Assembly: GCF_026013475.1 (NCBI RefSeq) | Contig: NZ_JAPDPH010000058.1 | Span: forward strand, 1-35,536 | Direction of reading: 5' to 3' | Origin: Micromonospora yasonensis | Lineage (GTDB): Bacteria > Actinomycetota > Actinomycetes > Mycobacteriales > Micromonosporaceae | DNA: 35,536 nt | Part shown: positions 21,982 to 30,154 of the stretch, piece by piece | How the letters are laid out: every line of letters begins with the position of its first letter | Position numbering within the stretch: the stretch's first letter is position 1 | Made by a program: the position numbers and the translations under genes | Notes under the pieces: generated by a model | Told to the model about the DNA's origin: nothing | The model's database searches: none | What the model saw: the letters and a program-made list of their open reading frames with translations, nothing else

Positions 21982-23482
21982 CCTCGCGCGGCGGGTGCGT
22001 CGCCGACTCGCCGGCTGGTCGCTGCGCCGTCGGCTGGTGCTCTCCGTGGTGGCGCTGCTCGCCCTGGTCAGCCTCGGCATCGGCGGACTGACCACGGTCG
22101 CCCTGCGGCACTTCCTGATCGGCCAGGTCGACAACCAGCTCACCATGAACGACCGGCGCGGCGGTGCCGACGGGCCGCCCTGGCCGCGTCTGGGCGTGGA
22201 TCCGCAGCGGCCCGACCCGTGCGTGCAACCCACACTGGAGCCGCCGCGCGGCTTTCCGACCGGCTCGATCGCGATGCGGATCGCCTGCGGGGCCACGACG
22301 GCGACGGCCCGAGCCGAGTCCGGGAGCGTGGACACCGTTCCCGCCACCGACGTCACCACGCTTGCCGCGCTGCCGCTCGACGGGCAGCCCCGCACGGTGG
22401 AGCTCGGCGACCGGGGTGACTATCGCGCGGTGGCCCATCGCGCGCCCGACGGTGACGTACTCGCCGTCGCCATCCCGCTCTCCTCGATGGAGGAGACCGT
22501 CATGTGGATGGTCGTCGCGCAGGCCGGCGTGATCACCGCCGGGCTGCTCATCGCCGGCAGTCTCGGCCTGCTGATCGTCCGGGCCACGCTGCGTCCGCTG
22601 AACCGGGTGGCCGCCACCGCGGCGCGGGTCACCGAGCTGCCGCTGGACCGGGGCGAGGTGGCGCTGTCGGTACGGGTGCCGGAGGCCGACACCGACCCGC
22701 GTACCGAGGTGGGGCAGGTGGGCGGCGCGCTCAACCGGATGCTCGGCCACGTCGCCGCCGCGCTCGCCGCCCGGCAGGCCAGCGAGACCCGGGTCCGCCA
22801 GTTTGTCGCCGACGCCAGCCACGAGTTGCGGACGCCCCTGGCGGCGATCCGCGGCTACGCCGAGGTGGCCCGGCGCGGCCGGGACGAGGTGCCGCCGGAC
22901 GTGGCGCACGCGCTGCGCCGGGTGGAGTCGGAGAGCACCCGGATGACCAGGCTTGTCGACGACCTGCTGCTGCTCGCCCGCCTCGACTCCGGCCGGCCCC
23001 TCGGGGCCGAACCGGTCGACCTCACCGCGCTGGTGGTGAACGCGGTCAGCGACGCCCACGTGGCCGGTCCCGAGCACCGCTGGCAGCTCGACCTGCCCGA
23101 CGAACCGGTGAGCGTCACCGGCGACGCCCACCGGCTGCACCAGGTGGTGGCGAACCTGCTCGCCAACGCGCGGGTGCACACCCCGCCCGGCACCACCGTC
23201 ACCACCCGGCTCGCCCCGGTCCCCGACGGCGTGGAACTCAGCGTGGCCGACGACGGCCCCGGTATCCCCGCCGAGCTCCAGCCGGAGGTCTTCGAACGCT
23301 TCGCCCGGGGGGACAGCTCGCGCTCCCGGGCGCACGGCAGCACGGGCCTCGGCCTGGCCATCGTGGCCGCCGTGGTGGAGGCCCACCACGGCCGGGTCGA
23401 CGTGACCAGCCGCCCCGGGCGGACCGTGTTCACGGTACGGCTGCCGGGAGGCTGCTCGCCTTCGCCCTCGGCCTGGCCCTGA
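21959..23482 (+). CDS. HAMP-domain sensor histidine kinase with abnormal C-terminus
   Basis: This 507-residue membrane kinase has TM1 at about 26-48, an extracytoplasmic sensor region (about 52-182, two Cys at 88 and 110) and TM2 at about 185-208. HAMP follows at ~209-270. The dimerisation box QFVADASHELRTPLAAIRGY carries phospho-acceptor H288. ATPase motifs are HQVVANLLANARVH, VADDGPGIP and GSTGLGLAI. The conserved kinase sequence ends at FTVRLP; the last residues, GGCSPSPSAWP, come from reading a neighbouring gene remnant out of frame. The domain itself is complete and probably active. The start overlaps the response regulator gene by 23 bp. Confidence 0.93.
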   Translation: MSSSRRSDLARRVRRRLAGWSLRRRLVLSVVALLALVSLGIGGLTTVALRHFLIGQVDNQLTMNDRRGGADGPPWPRLGVDPQRPDPCVQPTLEPPRGFPTGSIAMRIACGATTATARAESGSVDTVPATDVTTLAALPLDGQPRTVELGDRGDYRAVAHRAPDGDVLAVAIPLSSMEETVMWMVVAQAGVITAGLLIAGSLGLLIVRATLRPLNRVAATAARVTELPLDRGEVALSVRVPEADTDPRTEVGQVGGALNRMLGHVAAALAARQASETRVRQFVADASHELRTPLAAIRGYAEVARRGRDEVPPDVAHALRRVESESTRMTRLVDDLLLLARLDSGRPLGAEPVDLTALVVNAVSDAHVAGPEHRWQLDLPDEPVSVTGDAHRLHQVVANLLANARVHTPPGTTVTTRLAPVPDGVELSVADDGPGIPAELQPEVFERFARGDSSRSRAHGSTGLGLAIVAAVVEAHHGRVDVTSRPGRTVFTVRLPGGCSPSPSAWP

Positions 23483-23628
23483 CCAGCGGATCGCTGGCCG
23501 TGCTGCACGCGGCCGCAGGTACGCCGCCGCGGGCACTGGAGCTGACCGTCCTGGTCGCCGCGAACCTCGCGGCCACCGCTCTCCGCTTCATCCTGCTCCG
23601 CCTCGCCATGCACCACCGCCGCCCCTGA
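23449..23628 (+). pseudogene. 3' remnant of a GtrA-domain gene (probably a glycosyltransferase-GtrA fusion)
   Basis: In a frame one base off the kinase, 59 codons encode RLLAFALGLALTSGSLAVLH, then TPPRALELTVLVAANLAATAL and RFILLRLAMHHRRP, then a TGA at 23626-23628. Two hydrophobic helices and the NLAATxLRFxLLR ending are the C-terminus of GtrA domains, often the end of glycosyltransferase-2/GtrA fusions next to actinobacterial two-component genes. There is no start codon or ribosome binding site, and the kinase stop (23480-23482) lies inside it. An internal deletion has probably fused the kinase end to the tail of the lost gene. Confidence 0.72.
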
Positions 23629-23682
23629 CCACCACGCGACCACACCTTCATGATCAACAACCGTGTGTGACAGGGTGGGGCG

Positions 23683-24381
23683 ATGTACCGGGAACGGGCG
23701 GCCGACGGGATCGCGGGGGCGGTGTCGTGGGAGAGCGTCTCCCGCGGCGGGGCGCCCACGCGGGTGCTGCCGGACGGGTGTCTGGACCTGCTCTGGTCCA
23801 GCCGGGCCGGGTTGCTGGTTGCCGGGCCGGACCGCACCGCCCACCTGTCGGTGAGCGTGCCGGGGGAGCGCTGGGTCGGGCTGCGCCTCCCGCCCGGCGT
23901 CGGACCGGTGGTCTTCGGGGTGCCCGCCCACGAGCTGCGGGACCGGCGGGTACCTCTCGCCGATCTGTGGGGCCGGGAGGCCGGGCGGCTGGCGGACCGG
24001 ATCGACGACGGGCGGGCGGCGGACGCCGTGCTGGAGGCGGTCGCGATGGCGCGGCTGCGGGCGGTCGGGGGTCCGGACCCGCTCGGGGCCCGCGTCGCCG
24101 CCCGGCTGGCGGCCGGCGCGAGCGTAGCCGCCACCGCCGCCGAGGTCGGCCTCGGCGCGCGGGCCCTGCACCGGCGCAGCCAGCTCCTCTTCGGGTACGG
24201 CCCGAAGACCCTCGCCCGCATCCTCCGGATGCGCCGGGCCCTCGACCTGGCCCACGACGGCGCCCCGCTGGCCGAGGTCGCGGCGATCGCCGGGTACGCG
24301 GACCAGGCCCATTTCACCCGCGAGGTGACCGAACTGGCCGGCGTACCCCCGACCCGCCTGCTGCCCGCCGGCCGGGCCTGA
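23683..24381 (+). CDS. AraC-family transcriptional regulator
   Basis: This 232-residue regulator has an N-terminal sensor region (about 1-120, starting MYRERAADGIAGAVSWES and including RVLPDGCLDLLW, as in the DUF6597-type AraC group). The C-terminal helix-turn-helix pair is at about 140-228: SVAATAAEVGLGARALHRRS, then FGYGPKTLARILRMRRAL and VAAIAGYADQAHFTREV. ATG 23683 follows a GGTGGGGCG ribosome binding site. It converges on the VOC-family gene; a short hairpin at 24375-24391 spans its stop codon. Its target is unknown, but the convergent VOC gene is a candidate partner in function. Confidence 0.9.
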   Translation: MYRERAADGIAGAVSWESVSRGGAPTRVLPDGCLDLLWSSRAGLLVAGPDRTAHLSVSVPGERWVGLRLPPGVGPVVFGVPAHELRDRRVPLADLWGREAGRLADRIDDGRAADAVLEAVAMARLRAVGGPDPLGARVAARLAAGASVAATAAEVGLGARALHRRSQLLFGYGPKTLARILRMRRALDLAHDGAPLAEVAAIAGYADQAHFTREVTELAGVPPTRLLPAGRA

Positions 24382-24403
24382 CCACCAGGCCGGGGTCGCG
24401 GCG

Positions 24404-24802
24404 TCAGTCGCTCTTGAGCGGGGCGAACAGGTCGACGCCGTTGCCGTCCGGGTCGTGCAGCACGGCGTACCGCTGGCCCCAGAAGGCGTCCCAGGGCGGC
24501 AGGTGCCCGTGGTGGCCGGCGGCGGTCAGCTCGGCGTACCACCGGTCCACCTCGGTCGGGTCGGCGCAGCGGAAGGCCAGGCCCATCCGGGGACTGCCGG
24601 TGGCCGGGGTGCGGCCCGGGTCGAAGGTGCGCACCATCTCGGCCGCGTCCCAGGCGAGCCGGACGCCGTTGTCGAGGGTGATCTCCACGTGCGGTTCGGT
24701 CTCCGCGCCGGGTGGGATCGGCAGCCCCAGCCGGCGGTAGAAGTCGAGCGTACGGGCCATGTCGGTGACGACCATGCCGATCAGATCGAAGTGCGGTGTC
24801 AT
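24404..24802 (-). CDS. VOC (glyoxalase/dioxygenase-fold) family protein
   Basis: This 132-residue single-chain VOC protein starts MTPHFDLIGMVVTDMARTLDFYRRLG. It has the paired beta-alpha-beta-beta-beta modules, with VEITLDNGVRLAWD in the first half and WGQRYAVLHDPDGNGVDLF in the second. Candidate metal-side residues (His5, Glu near EITLD, a second-module Asp) are present, but the substrate cannot be read. I chose ATG 24802; the frame stays open to 24880. There is no ribosome binding site, but TACCGT (24815-24810, minus strand) lies seven bases before the ATG, fitting a leaderless message. Confidence 0.85.
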   Translation of the reverse strand: MTPHFDLIGMVVTDMARTLDFYRRLGLPIPPGAETEPHVEITLDNGVRLAWDAAEMVRTFDPGRTPATGSPRMGLAFRCADPTEVDRWYAELTAAGHHGHLPPWDAFWGQRYAVLHDPDGNGVDLFAPLKSD

Positions 24803-24815
24803 GCCCGCCACGGTA
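24803..24815 (-). promoter_or_regulatory. -10 box suggesting leaderless transcription of the VOC gene
   Basis: On the minus strand TACCGT occupies 24815 to 24810, and the ATG begins seven bases later at 24802. This is the spacing expected for leaderless actinobacterial mRNAs. No good -35 is visible. Confidence 0.35.
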
Positions 24816-24983
24816 GGGGCACGCGGGGCCTGCGGTCTTGAACGGAACGGACGGATGCGAGTGGCCGGTGTGGGCTTCACGGCCGAGTGCCGGGGCGTAC
24901 GGTGTAGGACAAGTCCGGCTTAGCGGGTTAAAGCCCCCCATATCGGCCTGGGCTCCGACAACCGTCGAGGGAAGGGAGCAGCC

Positions 24984-25133
24984 GTGACGCACCTGGCCTA
25001 CCTGGACGCGGGATCCGGCAGCCTGATCGTGCAGGCGCTGGTCGGCGGGGTGGCCGGCGCCGCGGTCGCCGCCAAGCTCTACTGGCGTCGCCTGGTCGCC
25101 CGGTTCCGCCGTCAGCCCACCGACCAGGGCTGA
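24984..25133 (+). CDS. 49-residue membrane peptide of the YLDAGSGS type
   Basis: GTG 24984 to TGA 25133 encodes THLAYLDAGSGSLIVQALV, a small-residue-rich transmembrane helix (about 13-32, GGVAGAAVAA) and a basic tail KLYWRRLVARFRRQP. The start (YLDAGSGSLIVQ) and the helix followed by a basic juxtamembrane segment match a short protein found widely in bacteria beside sulfatase/alkaline-phosphatase-superfamily and polysaccharide genes. A GAAGGGAGCAG ribosome binding site precedes it. It is 4 bp ahead of the methyltransferase gene, so it is the first gene of a three-gene operon. TTCACG (24876-24881) and TACGGT (24898-24903) are a weak candidate promoter. Confidence 0.82.
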   Translation: MTHLAYLDAGSGSLIVQALVGGVAGAAVAAKLYWRRLVARFRRQPTDQG

Positions 25134-25137
25134 CCGC

Positions 25138-26553
25138 GTGGCCGTCCCCGACAGCGGCGTCCGCCTCGACCCCGGCTCCTTCCGCGACCCCGGCAGCCGG
25201 GTCTTCCACCGGCGCGGCGAGGTGCTCCGCGGCCTGGACGAGCGGTCTGCCCGCGACTGGCGCGCTCTCGCGGTCAGCGACTTCTTCCGCGACCTGCTCG
25301 CCGCCGGCAAGGTCTGTGGCACCGAGGAGCTGATCCCCACCCCGGTCGACGCGCCCTGGGCGGCGGTGCTCCGCCACGAGCGCATCCCGTTCGTCACCCA
25401 CCCCTACGAGTGGTCGTACGGGATGCTGCGCGACGCCGCGCTGCTGCACCTGGAGATCCTCGCGGCGGCCCTCGCGGCCGGCTTCACCACCAAGGACGGC
25501 TCGGCATACAACCTCCAGTGGCGGGGCGTCGCGCCCGTCTTCATCGACGTCGGCTCGTTCGAGCCGGTCCGGGACGGGGAGCCCTGGGCCGGCTACCGGC
25601 AGTTCTGCCAGACCCTGCTCTATCCGTTGCTGCTCCAGGCCCACCTCGGGCTGGACTTCCAGCCCTGGCTGCGGGCCCGGATCGACGGCATCGAGCCGGA
25701 GCAGATGCGCCGCCTCTTCGGCGGCGCCCGCCGGCTGCGGGCCGGTGTGCTCACCCACGTTCACCTGCACGGCGCGATGCAGTCGCGCAACGCCGGCGCG
25801 AGCACCAGCGAGGTACGCGCCCAGCTGCGGGCCGCTGGCTACTCCCGTGAGCTGGCCCTGGCGACCGTACGCGGGCTGACCAGGCTGGTCCGTCGGCTGG
25901 ACCACCGGCCGGGGGAGAGCCACTGGGCGGACTACCAGCGCACCTGCGCGTACTCGGTGCCGGACCGGCAGGCCAAGGAGGGCTTCGTCGACCGGGCGGT
26001 GGCCGCCACCGGGCCCGGCCTCGTGCTCGACCTGGGCGCCAACGACGGCCGGTACGCCCGGATCGCCGCCCGGCACGCCGACTACGTGGTCGCGGTCGAG
26101 CAGGATCCGGCCATCGTCGACGCCCTCTACCGGGCGCTGCGGGACGAGGGGGAGCGGCGGATCCTGCCGTTGCTGTTGGACCTGGCCGATCCGTCGCCGG
26201 GCGGCGGCTGGCGGGGTGCCGAGCGGGCCGCCTTCGCCGACCGGGCCCGGGCCGACGTCGTCCTCGCCCTGGCTCTGGTGCACCACCTGGCGATCGGTCG
26301 CAACGTGCCGCTGGCCGCGGTGCTGGACCAGCTCGTCGAGCTCGGTACGGCCGGCGGCACGCTGGTGGCGGAGTTCGTCCACCCCGAGGATCCGATGGCC
26401 CGCCGCCTGCTGGCCAACAAGCCCGACGGGCTCTTCCCCGACTACCGGCTGGAGACGTTCGAGACACTGCTCGCCGCGCGCGGCCGGGTCGTCCGCCGGC
26501 TCGAGCTGCCCTCCGGCACCCGGACGCTCTACCAGGTGGTGATCGGTGGCTGA
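25138..26553 (+). CDS. Two-domain SAM-dependent methyltransferase of a surface-modification operon
   Basis: This 471-residue protein has an N-terminal domain of about 270 residues, not a standard methyltransferase. It contains PYEWSYGMLRDAALLHLEIL and FTTKDGSAYNLQWRG followed by VAPVFIDVGSFEP, reminiscent of kinase-like (WaaP-type) folds in its Lys-Asp and Phe-Ile-Asp positions. The C-terminal class I domain carries motif I, LVLDLGANDGRYARIA (296-310), the acidic VVAVEQD, and ALALVHHLAIGRNVPL. It is probably cytoplasmic. The GTG starts 4 bp after the small peptide gene, and the end overlaps the next gene by 8 bp. The acceptor is unknown, perhaps an envelope glycan or lipid precursor. Confidence 0.85.
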   Translation: MAVPDSGVRLDPGSFRDPGSRVFHRRGEVLRGLDERSARDWRALAVSDFFRDLLAAGKVCGTEELIPTPVDAPWAAVLRHERIPFVTHPYEWSYGMLRDAALLHLEILAAALAAGFTTKDGSAYNLQWRGVAPVFIDVGSFEPVRDGEPWAGYRQFCQTLLYPLLLQAHLGLDFQPWLRARIDGIEPEQMRRLFGGARRLRAGVLTHVHLHGAMQSRNAGASTSEVRAQLRAAGYSRELALATVRGLTRLVRRLDHRPGESHWADYQRTCAYSVPDRQAKEGFVDRAVAATGPGLVLDLGANDGRYARIAARHADYVVAVEQDPAIVDALYRALRDEGERRILPLLLDLADPSPGGGWRGAERAAFADRARADVVLALALVHHLAIGRNVPLAAVLDQLVELGTAGGTLVAEFVHPEDPMARRLLANKPDGLFPDYRLETFETLLAARGRVVRRLELPSGTRTLYQVVIGG

Positions 26554-28588
26554 CACGCTCGCGCCCCCACGATCCCGGCCGGAGGCGCCCGCGGCGCTCC
26601 GGCGCCGGCGCGGCTGGCGGCGCGAGGCGGGCCGGCTGCTGGAGGTGGTGGCGCTGGTCGGGTTGGTGGTCACCCAGCCGCTGCTGGACGTGCTCGGCCA
26701 CAGCCCCGACTTCTTCCTGTTCCACCGGGCCTCCCCGGCCGACGTGCTGCTGCTGGTGGCCCTGATCGCGATCGCGCCGACCGTGCCGTTCGCCCTGGTC
26801 GGCGCGATCGGTCTGGTCGCCGGTCGGGTCGTCCGGGCCGGCGTGCACACCCTCCTGGTGGGGCTGCTGCTGGCCGGGCTCGCGGTCCAGATCGGACGGC
26901 ACGGGACGCCGCTGCGGGGCGTACCGCTGCTGCTGCTGGCGGGGGTGGCCGGCGCCGCCGGAGCGGCCGCGCACCGCCGGTGGCGTGCTCTCGGCCGGGT
27001 GCTGCGGGTGGCCGCGGCCGGCCCGGTGGTCTTCGTCGGCCTGTTCCTGTTCGCCTCGCCGGCCTCGGCGGTGGTGCTGCCCCGGGGGCACGCGGGCGCC
27101 GCCGGGGTGGCCGGCGCGGGCGCCCACCCGCCGGTGGTCATGATCGTCCTGGACGAGCTGCCGCTGGTCTCGCTGCTCGGCCCGGACGGGAAGATCGACG
27201 CCACCCGGTACCCGCACTTCGCCGAGCTGGCCGCCGGCTCGACCTGGTACCGCGACGCCACCGGGGTCAGCGGCTGGACCCCCTACGCCCTGCCCGCCAT
27301 GCTGACCGGCCGGTATCCCGCCCACGGGGTCGCCCCGCACTACTCGCAGTACCCGGACAACCTGTTCACCGCCCTCGGCGGCCTGTACGAGATCAAGGCC
27401 GAGGAGAGCATCACCCGGCTCTGCCCGCCCAGCCGCTGCGACCAGCCGGCCAGCCCGCAGCAGGGGCTCGGCGTGCTGGTCCGGGAGAGCGGCAAGCTGC
27501 TGCGCCAGGTCACCGCCCCGGTGGACAGCCGGGCTGATCCGGAGGACTCCTACCGGGAGCTGACCCGCGCCGAGGCGGGGCTGGACGCCGCCGAGCCGGT
27601 CCCGGACGACCCGAAGTTCCGCTGGGACACCCTGGACGACAACCAGCCGGCCCGGTTCACCAGCTTCCTGGCCGGCCTGCGCCCGTCGTCCCGGCCCACC
27701 CTGCACTTCCTGCACCTGCTGATGCCCCACTCGCCGTGGGCGTACCTGCCGTCCGGGGCGCACTACGCGGCGCCGGAGGACCTGCCCAACGACGGCGCCG
27801 GCTGGGTGGACCTGGCCCGCCAGCGGCACCTCGCCCAGCTCGGCTACACCGACCGGCTGATCGGCGAGACGCTGCGCACCCTGCGCGCCACCGGCCTGTA
27901 CGACAAGGCGCTGATCCTGGTCACCGCCGACCACGGGGTGAGCTTCTTGAAGGACTGGCAGGGCCGGGGGATGGACGCCATCCACCACGCCGCCGATCAG
28001 GTCGCCTGGGTGCCGATGTTCGTCAAGGAGCCGGGCCAGCGCACCGGCCGGGTCGACGACCGGAACTGGCAGCACGTGGACCTGCTCCCCACCATCCTCG
28101 ACGAGACCCACATTCGGGTGCCCTGGCGGATGGACGGCCGCTCGGCGAAGCAGTCGCCGCGGGGCGGGCCGGACAAGCTCTTCTACGACCGGCCCGGGGA
28201 GCCGGTGACGATCAGCGGCGGGGTGCCGTCCCCGCCCGCCGCCCCGGCCCCCGACCCGCTGGTCGGCACCAGGATCGGCGGCAAACCCGCCGGCGGTACG
28301 GCCACGGTGGCGAACCTCGGCGCGTTCCGCGCCGTCGACCCCGCCCGCGGTGAGTTGCCCGCCCTGGTCTGGGGCACGGTGCCGGCGTCGGTGCCGGACG
28401 GCACGAAGCTCGCGGTGGCGGTCAACGGCACGGTCGGCGCGGTCGTCCCGGTCGTCGCGCCCGACAAGGGCGGCCGGCGGTTCGCCGCGTTCCTGCCCGA
28501 CGACCGGCTCTTCGCCGCCGGGGCCAACCGCCTCGACATCTACCGGATCGGCGCCGACCGCAGCCTGCGCCGGCTGGCCCTGTCCTGA
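26546..28588 (+). CDS. Membrane-anchored alkaline-phosphatase-superfamily transferase (sulfatase-like)
   Basis: This 680-residue protein has about four N-terminal membrane helices (about 31-50, 64-90, 100-115 and 155-175), then a large extracytoplasmic catalytic domain. Metal-site residues are D203-E204 (MIVLDELP) and D462-H463 (VTADHGVSF), with H395 in LLMPHSPW. The nucleophile motif reads SGWTPYALPAMLTGRYP. The sulfatase Cys/Ser position is T245, and the T-x3-LP-x-M pattern matches phosphoethanolamine transferases (TAVSLPCM-like); LtaS also uses Thr. The cysteine of formylglycine sulfatases is absent. A transferase acting on lipid or glycan is therefore more likely than a sulfatase. The C-terminal ~130 residues form an extra beta-rich domain. 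Confidence 0.88.
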   Translation: MADTLAPPRSRPEAPAALRRRRGWRREAGRLLEVVALVGLVVTQPLLDVLGHSPDFFLFHRASPADVLLLVALIAIAPTVPFALVGAIGLVAGRVVRAGVHTLLVGLLLAGLAVQIGRHGTPLRGVPLLLLAGVAGAAGAAAHRRWRALGRVLRVAAAGPVVFVGLFLFASPASAVVLPRGHAGAAGVAGAGAHPPVVMIVLDELPLVSLLGPDGKIDATRYPHFAELAAGSTWYRDATGVSGWTPYALPAMLTGRYPAHGVAPHYSQYPDNLFTALGGLYEIKAEESITRLCPPSRCDQPASPQQGLGVLVRESGKLLRQVTAPVDSRADPEDSYRELTRAEAGLDAAEPVPDDPKFRWDTLDDNQPARFTSFLAGLRPSSRPTLHFLHLLMPHSPWAYLPSGAHYAAPEDLPNDGAGWVDLARQRHLAQLGYTDRLIGETLRTLRATGLYDKALILVTADHGVSFLKDWQGRGMDAIHHAADQVAWVPMFVKEPGQRTGRVDDRNWQHVDLLPTILDETHIRVPWRMDGRSAKQSPRGGPDKLFYDRPGEPVTISGGVPSPPAAPAPDPLVGTRIGGKPAGGTATVANLGAFRAVDPARGELPALVWGTVPASVPDGTKLAVAVNGTVGAVVPVVAPDKGGRRFAAFLPDDRLFAAGANRLDIYRIGADRSLRRLALS

Positions 28589-28733
28589 CCGGCCGCCCTA
28601 CCTGGCGGTAGCCTTACCGGCCGCGCCGCCCCCGGGCCGGGGTGGCCGCGCTCCCACCGGTTTCCCAGCCGGCAAGTCGGGAATCGGGTGATGCACGCCT
28701 CACCACCGAACCATGACGAGCGGTGTCCTCCCG

Positions 28734-28747
28734 ACCGTAAGTACGGT
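28734..28747. promoter_or_regulatory. Palindrome ACCGTA-AG-TACGGT upstream of citrate synthase
   Basis: A perfect 6-bp inverted repeat with a 2-bp centre lies 50 bp before the gltA ATG. TACGGT overlaps a plausible -10 region in an unusually A-rich leader (GTAAAAGCGAAGGCAATTC), so a repressor bound here would block the promoter. The regulator is unknown. Confidence 0.4.
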
Positions 28748-28796
28748 AAAAGCGAAGGCAATTCAACGAAGATCTTGCCGGCGAAGCGAGGAACAC

Positions 28797-30080
<1,284 letters not shown>

Positions 30081-30101
30081 CCCCGGTCTGACCACGACGA
30101 A

Positions 30102-30135
30102 AAGGCCGCCGACCCCGAACGGGGTCGGCGGCCTT
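30102..30135. terminator. Strong bidirectional terminator between gltA and the M14 peptidase gene
   Basis: AAGGCCGCCGACCCC (30102-30116) and GGGGTCGGCGGCCTT (30121-30135) form a perfect 15-bp stem with a GAAC loop. A-tracts and T-tracts flank it. It lies 21 bp after the gltA stop and 19 bp from the stop of the convergent gene. Confidence 0.92.
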
Positions 30136-30154
30136 CGCCGTTTCGGCTGGTGCG

